Assembly (NCBI GenBank): GCA_020055645.1
Contig: CM034546.1
Coordinates: 43,710,001-43,774,000, forward strand
DNA: 64,000 bases
Reading direction: 5' to 3'
DNA from: Tomocerus qinae
Taxonomy: Eukaryota; Arthropoda; Collembola; Entomobryomorpha; Tomoceridae
Part shown: piece after piece, positions 48,431-60,290 of the stretch
Numbering within the stretch: position 1 is the stretch's first letter
How the letters are laid out: each line of letters opens with the position of its first letter
Program-made: the position numbers and the translations under genes
The notes under the pieces: generated by a model
The model's database searches: none
Seen by the model: only the letters and a program-made list of their open reading frames with translations
Told to the model about the DNA's origin: nothing

Positions 48431-51400
48431 TTAACCATCTTTTCGACTAGCCATGATATAGAACCTTAGCATCGAAGAAAAGGGTATCTCAGACAGAGTA
48501 TTAGTCGGTATCACGCAGTAACCCATGTTCAGGTTTCTTACCATTGCGTATCGCGGGCAAAATGCCACCAGATGGACAGGTGTCTCATCCTCTAAGCCAC
48601 AGTGTGGACAAAGAGCAGACCCCCGCCCGTTGATGTTTTTTACATGCTTTGCTAGGTAACAATGACCTGTAACCATATGTACGAAAGCCCGCAAAGACTC
48701 TCTTTTAAGACTTCGACAGTATTTACTGATCCCTCTCCTCGGAGCGGGCAGAAAAATTTTTGTCTGCCGACAGTCATTCCTACTTTCCCATATCTTGGTG
48801 TGCTGTGCCGATGCCCAACTCCCAATCATTGATTTAATTGTTTTTTCGGAGAGCGCCAAAAACGGCTCAGGCCCACAAGGTGTGGTCCCTGCCGCTTCTT
48901 TCGCCAATTCATCGACAATGTCGTTTCCTGGTATGCCTGAATGACTTGGTACCCAGTGCAGAGTAATGTTTCCATTGGCTCTTGCTATTGTTTGAGAACA
49001 TTCAAGGACCAGGGCAGACACTGTGGTATCCGCTCCTAGCGCTTGAATGGCACTCCTTGAATCGCTATAAATTATTGCCTCACTGTCCCAATCTTTTTCG
49101 ATTAGTCCATTGACGGCCATCATTATAGCATACACTTCAGATTGGAAAACGGTACTGTATCTCCCCAGTGGTTGTGCAATTTCTTGCATCCCCTCTGGTA
49201 GAAACAGAACAGCTGCTGCTCCTGATTGTTCATTGATTCTAGACCCATCAGTATAGCATATTGCAAGCTTTTCTGATGGTTCTAGAATCATTTCTTTTTC
49301 AAAAGGTTCGACTATTCCAGTCCATGCCTTGAGGTGATCTCTAGTTAGCCCCGCCTTTGGAATTGCTTCCCAGGGAAGTGCCAATCCAGGGATCTCCCTC
49401 CAGAGTTTGGTTAGCAAATCGACATGATTTGTGCGATTGCTACTACCTCGGCCTTGCCAATACAGCCACTGCCCAGTGTTGCGTAGTCGGGCCGATATCG
49501 ACACTGCCATTTCTTTTAGATATATTTCCAGCGGTGGAATACCTACAATGCATTCCATTGCCGCTGTAGGAGTACTGCGCATAGCTCCTGTAGTCATTAA
49601 CAGTGCTGTGCGCTGCACTGTCCCCAGAATTTTCATTCGTTGTCCATTTTCTACTGCAGTGATCCATACTCCAATGCCATAGGCAAGGGCTGGTCTCACC
49701 ACAGCAGTGTATAGCCAACTAGTAGTTTTGGGAGAAAGTCCCCAGGTTTTTCCCAGGGCCCTTCTACATTGAAATAGCTTTGCATTCGCTTGCTTGGCTT
49801 TTAATTCGCAGTGAGGCTTCCATGTTAGTTTGTTGTCCAGGACAACACCTAGGTACCTCACTTCGGTTTTAAATGGAATAGATTTATCCCCTAGTGTAAG
49901 AGGCTTCATCTTTATATTTCTATTTGTGGTGAAAAGTATGACTTCTATCTTGTCTGGGTGGATAGATAGTGATCTCCTTTTACACCAGTTGTCAGTCACT
50001 GTTAGAGCCCTTTGTGAGAGGTCTCTAACAGTGCTTTGGTCAAAGCCAATTTGTAGTGTAGTTAAGTCATCTGCATAGGCCTGTTTATGTACAGAACGAA
50101 GTCTATGCAGCTCCTCAAGTAATTCAAGAATGACAAGGTTCCACAACAGCGGTGAGAGGACTCCCCCCTGCGGGCACCCTCGTTCTACTACTCTGAATTG
50201 TTGAGCTCCATCAACATTAGCCTCCACAGTGCGGTCTATTAACATGCGCTCAATCCATCGAACTAAGCACATATCAATTCCCTCCCGGTGTAAGGCCTCT
50301 GTTATTGCTTTAAATGTTGCATGACTAAAGGCCCCTTCAATATCTAGGAAGGTTCCTAGAGCCATTTGCCTGCTTTTAAGTGCGTACTCTATCCGAGCAA
50401 CAAGCTGATGCAGTGCTGCATCAGTAGAGACGCCCTTAATGTAAGCATATTGATTGTAATCAATCATTTTCTGCATAAGAGGGCCTGTTCTCAGTTCCCC
50501 ATCGACCAGCCTTTCTTGACACTTAAGTAGAAAGGATGTTAGGGAAACTGGCCTCCATGCATTTGTCTTTTGATAACTTGATTTCCCAGGCTTTGGCAAA
50601 AAGACAACTTTTGTTTGTACGCCAATCGGATGGAATGTAACCCAAAGCAAGACTTGCTTTGAATATACGTTGTAGATGCGCGCTTAGTTCGTTGGTCACA
50701 TACTGCATCATGGCAGGAGTTACTTTGTCCCCACCTGCTGACTTGTATGGCCCAAACGTCCTAATTGCCTTTGAGATGTTTTCTTTTGTTATAATCTTAT
50801 CAATGGTAGAGTTGCAGCTGTACTGATGTCCCCGATCCACCCACTCCGAATTCGGGTCTGGTGGAAAGTGGGCCCTCAGCAGCAACTGCAGTGATTCATC
50901 CATTGACTCTGTTAGAGTCCCATCCTCCGACTCTAGTGGTCCTAGCGACCTGCTGTTGTCTTTGAGGAGAATTTTGCTGACTCTTGACGCTGTTCGGGTT
51001 TCAGTTACTGATTCGCAAAACGTCCTCCAAGAGTCTCGTTTTGCAGATCTCAGTGCTTTTTGAAATTCAATACGTGCCTGAGTGACCTCCTCCTTTGAGG
51101 CCGAAAAGCCCTGGTCAAACTTTCTTTGTAAGCCCCGGTACTTTTTCCTCAGTCTCGTTAGGTCAGGAGACCACCATGCAACATAGTGTTTTCTTGTTAT
51201 AGTCTTCTCAGGGCATGACTTATAAAAGGCTGTTACTAACGCATTTGTTACGTCCCTTACACAGTCATCCAGTTCTTTAGTGGTTTTTAGTTCGCTTGTT
51301 CCCAGGAGTTTCAGTTTTTTCTGAGCCTCTCTAGTATACAAATCCCAATCTGTTTTCCTAGGATTTCTATAGCAGATGGGTACCCTTTTTCCAAGGTCCA

Positions 51401-52100
51401 TTTTCCATCTGATATATCTGTGGTCGGAAAGAGAGTCTTTCAGCTCCACTTTCCATCCCACAATATTCTCCACAATTTCGTCCGATGCCAATGTGACATC
51501 TATGACTTCCTTGCGTCTAGTCGTTACAAACGTAGGAGTGTGTCCCTTATTTGCAATGTTAAGGTTTGATATTGAAATAAACTCTAGGTAAGCTCTCCCC
51601 CTGTCGTTAGTGTCAGAGCTTCCCCAGATTTCATTGTGGGCATTAGCATCGCTACCAATTTGAATAGGCCATCCCCGTTGTCCACAGTGGTCAACAAGGT
51701 CGCCCAGCCGATTTGGGGGTATGGCCTCTTCATAGGGCAGGTAGGCAGACGTCAAAACCATGTCTCTCCCACCTGCTTTTATTTTAATGGCTACTAAATC
51801 CCTATTCCAGAAATCCACAAGGGGCCAGGTCACTATATTAGGAGAAGTGACAATGCATGCCCGAGGGTTTTTAGGCCCCTCAAAAGCATGCATTCTCCCT
51901 TTTCTGTTCAGGCCCCTGACTTTACCCCTGTAGACATAGGGTTCCTGAATAAGTATTACATATGATTGTCCCAGATCCTCCTTCAACAAAAGTGAAGTGG
52001 CTGTTTGACAATGTTGCAAATTGATCTGAAGAAAATTGACATCATCGGTGTTGGTGGTACGTCCTTTATTAGGCCTGTCTGTCATCAAAAGACATCCCAA
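48431..52100 (-). pseudogene. LINE ORF2: endonuclease, reverse transcriptase, RNase H (one frameshift)
   Basis: Two overlapping minus-strand frames form one protein. The 525-codon part (50523-52100) is an AP-type endonuclease, with INLQHCQTAT, QEPY, SDANAHNEIWGSSDTNDRG and SLSDHRYI. The 739-codon part (48431-50650) is reverse transcriptase, with VVFLPKPGK, WRPVSLTSFLLK, GCPQGGVLSPLLWNLV and the catalytic AYADD. It continues as RNase H (ICYTDGSR, YSDSRSAIQ, WVPSHSGIPGND) and a CPHC..H..C knuckle near the C-terminus. RT begins in one frame where the other leaves homology, around 50600-50625, so a one-base slip breaks ORF2. RNase H plus the knuckle fits I/LOA-type elements. This enzyme would copy the element RNA into a nicked target. 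The copy is probably inactive but young, since there are no other breaks. Confidence 0.9.
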
Positions 52101-52573
52101 ATTTTGGACATGCCCACCAACACCCGATCATTTGTTATTTGGACCAATACATTATGCTCAGGCCGCCTCCAAAAACTTAATTCTGGTGGTAGCCTTTGCT
52201 TGTTATATTTTAAATTTAGTTTTGTACTTCCACAACACTGGACTGTACTCGCTGTTCTTACTACCGCAAGAAGGCGAATCTGTCCAGGTAAGTGTACGCA
52301 CAAGTTTATATAGAATGGTCTCTCTAAACGACACATTAATTTAATAATGTGCGCTAGCCGCCCAATTCTTATATCGTTGTAAACTTGGTTTACAAATTGC
52401 AGGGGCCGCCGCCATACTTTTGCTGATGTCGGCTGCCTCTGTTTGTTAGAATATTTTATAAATAACAGCTGAGTACCAAATGGCCGCCTCCATGCATTTG
52501 CAATCGGCGGTAGCCATTTGTCCTCAGAATTTATTTTTATGACATTTGAAATGAAAAATATAATTTTAATATC

Positions 52574-52574
52574 C

Positions 52575-52608
<34 letters not shown>

Positions 52609-52640
52609 TAATAATAATAATGATAATAATAATAATAATA
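52574..52640. repeat. ATA trinucleotide microsatellite
   Basis: About 20 ATA/ATG units in the LINE 5' region. It creates a long isoleucine run in a spurious minus-strand open frame (52085-52945), which is not a gene. Confidence 0.95.
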
Positions 52641-52964
52641 GCAATATTGTAGATGCATACATAATAGTGATTAACTGGACAGTTATTCACCATTATATAT
52701 GCACTTGTTGCTAAATTGTGTGAAGGAAAGCCGGCTAAAAACAGCCGTCTTTCCTGCTCACCTTTATTATAGAAATAATGGTAAAAATGGAGATGGAAAT
52801 GGATGCAAAATATGTCACTTACCTTTGGGGAACCCCAGAGTTGGCCATACATGCATCCCTTTCCCTCTCCACTTCTTGTTTCTATCAATTTTTTAATTTT
52901 TAATAAAAATAACTTGTAGAGCAAAAATAAAAACAACCAACGCATTTCAAATCTCGCGCGGTTC

Positions 52965-53014
52965 CAATTTATAAGATACTATTCACTGCTAAAACTGCCG
53001 TAAGTAGGTTCTAA
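52965..53014 (+). pseudogene. Displaced coding fragment of the first IR-like gene, part 2
   Basis: Following the LINE target duplication, the receptor frame continues as ILFTAKTAVSRF and ends in TAA at 53012-53014, aligning with TLTAVKAVVSRF near the end of the paralog. It marks the native end of the gene before both insertions. Confidence 0.85.
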
Positions 53015-55302
53015 ATTCTATTTACCATAAATTGTACATTGTAATATTATCTCTAATTTTTACTGACACTTACACGAAAGAATAAACGTATGTCTATATT
53101 ACGACATTCCTTACTTTCTTTTTTTGCAATTCAGTTATTCACTTATACTTTATGGTTAAATGGTTATTGTACCGGGAAACTAGGATACAGTCAAACTAAT
53201 TCAAGAATCAGTGTTCCACAGCGTCTACCCAATCCAAAAACGAAGCACAAAGCGAGTTGTAATATATTGATTACAATTTTTATTTTTGAAAAATAATAAA
53301 ATAATTGACTGGACTCTTGAAATTTTTGTAAAAGTAATGACTTCCTATTATAGAGATCTACACGTAAAAAATGTTTGGTTGAGTTGAATGTTGGAACTTA
53401 AGGAGTGGAAACTACTCTCACTGGATATCATTTCTGTTAATGTAACTATGCTTCTATAATCCATCTTTCTGAAGTTATATAGTTTTCAAAATATGTCAAT
53501 TTTGTCTTTTCTACTTAAAAATTTTCTCGGAAACTACCTTGCGGATTTGGATGAAAATTACGGGGGACCTTTTTTGATAGTTAAACCCCATGAACTTTTC
53601 TCATTTTTGCACTTTTATTTTAAAATTAGGAAAAATTAAGTATTTACCATAAGTAAGGGTCTTACTTATTACCCGGTTACTTTCCCCAATTGCTGGGTCA
53701 AATATCTTAGCATGTGACGCCTATGTATGAACCAGAACTCCTTAAAAGTGTTCACAAAGAACATGTCTGCATGACCTATTCGCAGCTTTCAGCTACCTAT
53801 CGTATTTATGAAAAAAATCATGTTTTTATCAAAAAAGGTACGCTAGTCCGCTACATTACTTAAATGAAAGGTCTAAGTATCTACAGACTGCAAGTGCACC
53901 GAAACTCCCAAATGTGTTCTAGACAACACTTATGCATGGCCCAATCACAGATTTTAGCTACACTATGGCAAGTATGAAACAGTCATGCTTTTTCAAAACC
54001 TGTCCGTTTTAGATAGTGTAAGTTTGAGATTGTGTATATGGATATAATTATTTTACACTATTGTTATAATATTCTTAACCACATATTAATTCATTCGATT
54101 TTAACAGAAAATTTGATAGCAAAATAATTAAATGACAGAAAAGAATGAATGGTGATTTTGTAGAGGAATTCTCATAATACTGCTTTGGTGTATGTATTGC
54201 CTTCCGTCGAAAAAAGCACGAATATTTCTCGTCCTAAGGACATTTAGAAGGTAAGATGTGAATATTTTATCCCACTTTCACAGAAGTTATACAGACAAGT
54301 ATTCGTATTTACTTAGCTTTTCTAGTTACCTGACGTAAAGAAAATAGGTCAATAATATCACGAACGATTTGCTATAATATAATGATTCTAGGTTAATGTT
54401 GGCAAAACAAAGTTTTTTTCAAAGCGGATAGTTTGGAAAATCCCAATGAACACTTTGGCAATAATAATATACATAGTGCTCTCAACTTTTAATCTAGAAA
54501 TTAAAGAATACTAAGATGAGACTTCAATTAGACAGGGAGAAATTTGAAAAGATGTACAAAAACAACTAATTACATAATTCTCTGTCATTCCTCACTTTTC
54601 GTCTGTCAAGTCTTGTATATTTATTTTTTTGCTTTCCTATAAATATATAAATGTTTATATGAAACAACCTGAAATTAAGAAAAATACATAAAAAACCCCA
54701 TTTTTGGCGTGACTTATACAAAAAGTCGCATGCATAACTTTAATGTAAGACTGTATTATATAATATTAACCACAATTTCATCTAACCATGTAAGATAGTT
54801 GACAAGTTCTCGAAAAACAATTATAAGACACCTTGCCAATCTGTTCATAGGTCATTTGCCAAAATGACTTTTGCCAAATTGACGGGCATCCGAAGGTATT
54901 ACTCTTCCTCTACGAAGGCTGTATTAATGTAGATCTAGGCCACTTGTATGTTCAAATAAGTACAACTTAAGAAAACCTACGGCCGTTGAAGTCAGACAGT
55001 ATAGGTTAAATAAATCTAACTGTAGTTTAAGTGTAATATACAGGTTACCAAGCTTAAGCTTTCCAGAGAAACCTTCACAGTTTTGTTTATGGTAACGGTT
55101 TCTTGTGTAATAGAGGCAGCCAAATTGTAAGTGGGCTGAAATCGTTTTCTATCCTATATCTTATATAAACTAAATGGTTGCGGTTAGACCAAGTAAACGT
55201 CACGATAATATTCTTCGCTGAAGTAGCAGCCAGCGCACATATTTTTATAATTTCAGTCCACAATTATCGTGTGAAGAAAAACTTTAATTCCTGACCAGTA
55301 AA
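53015..55302. other. Gene-free intergenic stretch
   Basis: The former 3' flank of the first IR-like gene and the upstream region of the second. The open frame at 53090-53296 has a hydrophobic start but no homology or splice support. Diverged repeated sentences (about 53690-53800 and 53860-53960: CTATG and CCTATTCGCAGCTTTCAGCTACC-like blocks) suggest an old local duplication. Confidence 0.45.
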
Positions 55303-55310
55303 TATATAAA
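55303..55310 (+). promoter_or_regulatory. TATA box candidate for the second intronless IR-like gene
   Basis: TATATAAA 89 bases before the ATG, in the same position and context as the TATA box of the paralog at 43966. Confidence 0.55.
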
Positions 55311-55391
55311 CCGCAGAAAATAGCAGAATTATCAAAACATTAACTACTGTTAATTCATTTCAACAAGAAAGTATAACTACACTTATAAATC

Positions 55392-57776
55392 ATGAAAGGT
55401 TATTTGTATTTTTCTATATTTAGTGTTTCCCACTTGCTAATTTTGGTAAAGGCATCGAAAGATTATGGTAATGTGATTTCAAGGCATATCACTGAAAGCG
55501 TAAAACATTACTACATCAATGTAATTCTGTGCAACAGTGAACACACGGAGAGTAATGATCTAGATCAAGAATTGAGCAAACTACAATATCCTATAGCCAT
55601 ATGGAGAGTAGACAGAATAAAAAGAGAATATTTAAAAGCTTATAACTCTGGAAAGTGTTCAGATCCAAATACTGTATATCAAACAGAAAATGATGCCATT
55701 ATTACCACTAATAAAGAACAAGAAGAAGAAAATATTTGTCACACCATCTATTCTTTCGTTTGGTTACCAGAAATGAAGAAAATAAACAATATTCTATTCA
55801 TAATGGTTTTTCCTGACATATTAAAACCGTCAGATGTTCCGTTATCAGATTTTAAAGTTTACAAATATTATGAACATTATGATATTAATTATATGGACAT
55901 TACTATTAGCATAGTTTCCGAACATGGAAATTTGCCATCACAATTGGAGATAGGTTATGGACCATTGGATCCGAACTTGGCGGACTTTATGGATTTTCTC
56001 AATGGCTGGAAAAAATGGGCAGCAATTTTTATATACTACCATGATACCAACAGATTTTATTCAGTTTGTCCAAGTTGTTTATTGGTAGCAGCTCCCGATT
56101 TGTGGAAAGGGATTAAATGGTTAGACGAAGTCTACTTGTTGGACCAAAAGAATATTCCTGAGAAATATACATATTCAAAATTAAAATACTTGCGGATGGA
56201 TAAACTACTGAAAAGTATGCCAATGGTTTTAATGAGTAGCAACATTTATGACAATTTAATCGAATACTGTGGACCACCAATTCAAAAAATGTCGTTTGTA
56301 AGTAAAGCATCCTTTTCAAGTGCCGACGTAGATTTTCATACTGCAATTCTATCTCTCGTATCACAGGATGCAGTTAATTCTTCAATATTGTTCACTAAAA
56401 ATACTAATACTTATGCCTGCCGAGAGAACATGAGTTTACCGTTTGGTATGTACGCAATTTCGTTGAATAAGCTGAGAATGCCAGGAGAAAATAATATTAT
56501 TCAAAAGCAAAGTGGTTTTGTCTTGACTAAAACTGAAGGTTTCTCTTTTGCATCTTGCACAGTCCTTGAGAAAAAGCTCTCATTTCAGGCATATGTTCAG
56601 CCTTATCAATTTTCAGTCTGGATGGTAGCCATTGGAGTTATAATATTTTGCAGTATTTGGATCCATTTAGTTTTATATATTAAAAAAATTAAAAATATCC
56701 CCGTTGTGCTATTACTATATGCTTATCTGATTGAAATTAGTTACGAAATTCCAAAAAACAAGAATCAAAAATTGCTTTGGTTACAATTATTCATTGGACC
56801 ATTTCTACTTATGGGAATTGTTCTGACGAATGGATACAAGGGACTTGTGATCAACGAGTTAACCGCTCCGTGGCCAGCTAAACGTTTAGAAACATTTAAA
56901 GACTTTATTGATCATAACATTCACACATTCAGTGCTACTGAATCCAATGGAATAGAAGGATATTTTTACCATGGAACTAGATATGAAATCGCTGAACGTA
57001 TTCAACAATATATTATTAATCATTTGGAGCTAAATAATAAAACCATGGCCGAAATTATTCGTCTCTGCAATGCAAATCAAAAACATTGTTTATCAAGAGT
57101 TAATAAATTTTCGAAATATGTTGAGATATTAATTGACAATCCTATCAAAAATAAACAGGAAATTATTAAGCTTAATAAGCTATTAGCTAATCACAAATTC
57201 CCTGATGGATATCCTTTTGTATCCGATCAGGAATGGATTTCAAACTGTAATAATTCAGCATTTATTTTTCAACACATAGGTATGCTAGAGTTTTATAATG
57301 AGTCTCACTGGACTCCGCAACTGCTTGCAAAAGTTAACCATAAATTATATATCAGAAAATTGGAGGACATCATGGAAAACTATGAGATTACTATCATAGA
57401 CAAAGCAGCACAGTACGGCGTACAATATTTTGCAGGTCTAAATGAATATTTTAAAAATAGGTTAATGATATTAATGACATCAGGTCTATACTATCAGTGG
57501 GAATATTTTTCACTGCGAAAGCGGTATACTTTATGTCGACAATGTCTTGATGACGGTTTAAATTCCGCAGAAGCATTGAGTTTAGTCGGATCAAATATAA
57601 CATCTATCTTTTTAATTTTTGCAGCAGCAGCTTTAGCCTATTTTGTTGTATTTACTATTGAATGTAAAGATATTGTTAAACAATTTGTAATCTCAACCAT
57701 AGTTGTAATTGGTCACGCAATTTATAATACCCTAACGGCCGTTAAAGCTGTGGTTAGTAGGTTTCAAAACCTTTGA
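55392..57776 (+). CDS. Divergent ionotropic-receptor-like protein, intact paralog
   Basis: Intronless, 794 residues, clearly paralogous along its whole length to the gene at 44063. A signal peptide (~1-21) is followed by an extracellular region of about 400 residues with paired cysteines (CPSC). TM1 carries YQFSVWMVAIGVIIFC. A pore-like LLLYAYLIEISYEIP segment and a helix with FIGPFLLMGIVLTNGYK come next, then NELTAPWPAKR opens the second extracellular half. The last helix is SNITSIFLIFAAAALAYFVV. A cytoplasmic tail of about 40 residues ends in SRFQNL. Near identity of the channel core with the neighbour and lower identity in the extracellular halves suggest selection for different ligands on a conserved channel. 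Family knowledge places IRs in chemosensory dendrites as cation channels. The match is structural, since iGluR ligand residues are not recognisable; a lineage-specific channel family remains possible. Confidence 0.83.
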   Translation: MKGYLYFSIFSVSHLLILVKASKDYGNVISRHITESVKHYYINVILCNSEHTESNDLDQELSKLQYPIAIWRVDRIKREYLKAYNSGKCSDPNTVYQTENDAIITTNKEQEEENICHTIYSFVWLPEMKKINNILFIMVFPDILKPSDVPLSDFKVYKYYEHYDINYMDITISIVSEHGNLPSQLEIGYGPLDPNLADFMDFLNGWKKWAAIFIYYHDTNRFYSVCPSCLLVAAPDLWKGIKWLDEVYLLDQKNIPEKYTYSKLKYLRMDKLLKSMPMVLMSSNIYDNLIEYCGPPIQKMSFVSKASFSSADVDFHTAILSLVSQDAVNSSILFTKNTNTYACRENMSLPFGMYAISLNKLRMPGENNIIQKQSGFVLTKTEGFSFASCTVLEKKLSFQAYVQPYQFSVWMVAIGVIIFCSIWIHLVLYIKKIKNIPVVLLLYAYLIEISYEIPKNKNQKLLWLQLFIGPFLLMGIVLTNGYKGLVINELTAPWPAKRLETFKDFIDHNIHTFSATESNGIEGYFYHGTRYEIAERIQQYIINHLELNNKTMAEIIRLCNANQKHCLSRVNKFSKYVEILIDNPIKNKQEIIKLNKLLANHKFPDGYPFVSDQEWISNCNNSAFIFQHIGMLEFYNESHWTPQLLAKVNHKLYIRKLEDIMENYEITIIDKAAQYGVQYFAGLNEYFKNRLMILMTSGLYYQWEYFSLRKRYTLCRQCLDDGLNSAEALSLVGSNITSIFLIFAAAALAYFVVFTIECKDIVKQFVISTIVVIGHAIYNTLTAVKAVVSRFQNL

Positions 57777-58808
57777 TTCTTCACTGTTATAATTATGATT
57801 AATTTTAATTTTACTACAAAATGAAGATCCATTGTCCATAGGGCCAGATACAATAATTGATAAACGTTTATAATATTTGCGGATTACAAGTTGGACGAAT
57901 TAGATTTAAACAGTTGGGTCATTAGTGCGCAAGTACTGCATGTCTGTGAGTGAGTTTAATGTTATAATACAATATATTTTTATTTTATTATTTTATTAAT
58001 AACTGACGGTCCTTACGGGATTTCGCCCATGGACCCATAATTTGGTTACATGTTTACCATACAGCTTTATAATTTGCATTATGAAATTGTATAATACAAT
58101 ATATACTATACATACACGAAGACATAATCATTTCTATTATTTGTATATGTTAACGGCAATAAGTAAATTCAGGCAGGTAAGTTGTTATCACTTACATTGT
58201 TACATTTTATGTGGGACTTATTTCCATTGTGTACGGTGGTGACATTTTTTATCACACAGGCATATTTATTTCTTGTATTTAATCTAATATATTATGGAGT
58301 ATTTATCAGCATCTTGTATACTTAAGTTTGTGGTAAAATTTAATGCAACATTCGTGCTACTTCATTTATTTTCCAGCCACTACATAATGGACCAATAAAA
58401 AGTATAGACCACACAATATGCACGTATTGTATTTTTATCAAAAATTTTCTATATATTAATGTATGTTTGAGAATGTAGTTATGCTTCGTATGGATAATAA
58501 TTTGACAATAAACAATTTGTACTGGATGGATGAAATACAATATCATTACTTATTACGATCTGTAAAACAAATACTATTACATTCATTTGCAAAAGATATT
58601 TTTTAGATAGACAAAATAGACAAAAAATAAACAAACAAAATAGACAAAACAAATTTTAGATAGATAGACAAAAGATAGACAAAAGACAAGTGATGGACAA
58701 CATTTATGAGAAATCCTTCGAGTTATATATTGAATATTTGTAAGCATTGTATATAAAATGTAGTATTATAATAATAAACAGTGATATGGATAAGCGTTTG
58801 GATAGCAC
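57777..58808. other. Gene-free stretch with low-complexity repeat
   Basis: No supported gene. 58605-58690 is a degenerate AGACAAAA/GATAGACA repeat. Short frames at 58042-58242 and 58340-58546 have no support. Confidence 0.5.
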
Positions 58809-59623
58809 CTATTTAATATTATTTATATTAACAGACAATACCATTTCCATTGTGTGTGATGTTACAACTTCCAAATAAGAAAATGCTGTTGATCTCTTCA
58901 CAATAAAAAATGGACCCACATAATAACCCATCTGCCCACTGCTTCTTAACATTTTCCGAATAATTAGATTTTCGTTTGCCTTCCAGCTCTGGATATATTT
59001 TATTGATTTTGTATTAACCAATGCAGCCATCGGAATTGCAATTGCTGCTGCTAGTAATGTGACTAAACTTAATAATGGTAATATTATATAGGCACCAAAT
59101 GGTATTATTTTATAAAGTTTTACAGTTCCAAAATTACATACTACGTTCATAAGACCTGCAACAAACAAAATCATTGGGGAGACAGGATATATTAATAAAT
59201 AATTGACGTCTAAGTTAAGAACTCTTAAGGCACTGTAAACCCTTAAAGTAGCTATTGGTCTACGCTGAAAATATGATTTTGTGAGAAAATATTCCTCATT
59301 TTTACATTTCTGTGGAGTTATTAGGTTCAACCAAAATGTAACAAAAACTGCATATAATATTGCTAAATACAGCATCAAAAGAATGGGAAAAAATACGTGC
59401 ATTAGGATAAGTGCCACACATGGCATTGCTAATAACCTTACAATTATGTAATCTATATTACACAATTGCAATAAATACACTATTGGACTAAAAGGAACTG
59501 TCACGTATGTTATTGACCCAAATATCGCTGATCCAATTAATAGTGCAGTCAGTAATTTAAGCACTTTTCCAAGATTTTTAAATTATTGAAAACTCCAGGA
59601 TTCCAATCGTTGTTGATGTAATT
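58809..59623 (-). pseudogene. Distant 7TM chemoreceptor-like gene, 3' exon, probable frameshift
   Basis: The 251-codon frame at 58809-59564 has at least five hydrophobic helices. It matches the second half of the 383-residue family at the same positions: IPMAALVNTKSIKYIQSWK against the SCIQSWK block, and a closing TSHTMEMVLS against SLGTMEAILT. Unlike those genes, the regions of their exons 2 and 3 are joined without an intron. Upstream, a good acceptor (TTTTTTCAG) at 59624-59632 opens a frame reading NYINNDWNPGVFNN. It is one base out of register with the main frame across an A5 run (59575-59579). Either the gene is frameshifted or the run was misread. Its 5' part would lie beyond the repeat element at 59680-61552, so the locus looks broken or has a very long intron. 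Confidence 0.65.
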
Positions 59624-59679
59624 CTGAAAAAATTATTTTTTAATGTATTAGTACGGCATTCTTTATGAAATCGTACAGC

Positions 59680-60290
59680 AAGCCGAAGCTCGCCTGAGTA
59701 AAGGGGACCGTGTGCACTTTTTTGTTAAAGTAGTAGTGAAAAAGATTTACTTTGATTACTAAATGAATAGTAATTTAAAACATATCAATACTAATACTGA
59801 ATATTAGAATCAACAAAAACAAAGTACCTTAATGTTGAATATGAAAATCAACAGAAAATCAAAATTAATTAATGTTGACTATGAAAATCAAAAGGGAATC
59901 AAAATCAGTCAATATTGTTTATCAAAATCAATAGGAATTCGAAAAATGCATTTTTGACTATATAATTGAATACAAATGCGAAGTAGATTTATTTCCGTCC
60001 TCTTATAGTTATTTTCCGGTTTGATTAGCTTTATTATAAAATCTTAAATTTGTTAGAAGCGGAGTGAAATATTTTATACCATTACTGTAACAATTTATAG
60101 GAAACGCCATTGAACTTTTTAATGTCCATTTAATGCCAAATTTTCACTTTGACTATCAAAATGAAGACAAAAATAGGGCGCGGTATCTCAGCAACCAATG
60201 GACCGATTTACCCCAAATTCAATAGGGATCGTCAGTGGCCCATAGGCATTGTTTTTGACAAGTTTGGGCAATATCCGTTTTAGCTCGCCT
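59680..60290. mobile_element. Repeat element, family C, copy
   Basis: It begins with CAGCAAGCCGAAGCTCGCCTGA and continues with an AATCAAAATTAATNAATGTTGACTATGAAA-type tandem stretch (59770-59950), the inverse of the array at 61000-61345. It then has a GCGGTATCTCAGCAACCAATGGACC block also found at about 38970. No coding sequence. Confidence 0.6.

Larger units (their letters stand above)
48308..52964 (-). mobile_element. Non-LTR retrotransposon (I/LOA/R1-like), 4.66 kb
   Basis: A 13-bp duplication CAATTTATAAGAT borders the element (48295-48307 and 52965-52977), fixing both ends. The 3' end (low coordinates) carries a tail of AACAG pentamers instead of poly-A. ORF2 (48431-52100) spans endonuclease, reverse transcriptase, RNase H and a C-terminal zinc knuckle. 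The 864 bases before ORF2 contain three GGCCGCC-centred repeats (52159, 52400 and 52490), an ATA microsatellite and no gag-like ORF1, so the copy is probably 5'-truncated or belongs to a type lacking ORF1. Confidence 0.93.

Noticed and set aside
52085..52945. 286-codon minus-strand open frame
   Set aside because: It runs through the LINE 5' region and an ATA microsatellite giving polyisoleucine; no gag or other domain is seen.
53090..53296. 68-codon frame with a hydrophobic start after the LINE
   Set aside because: No splice context or homology; it lies in the old 3' flank of the receptor gene.
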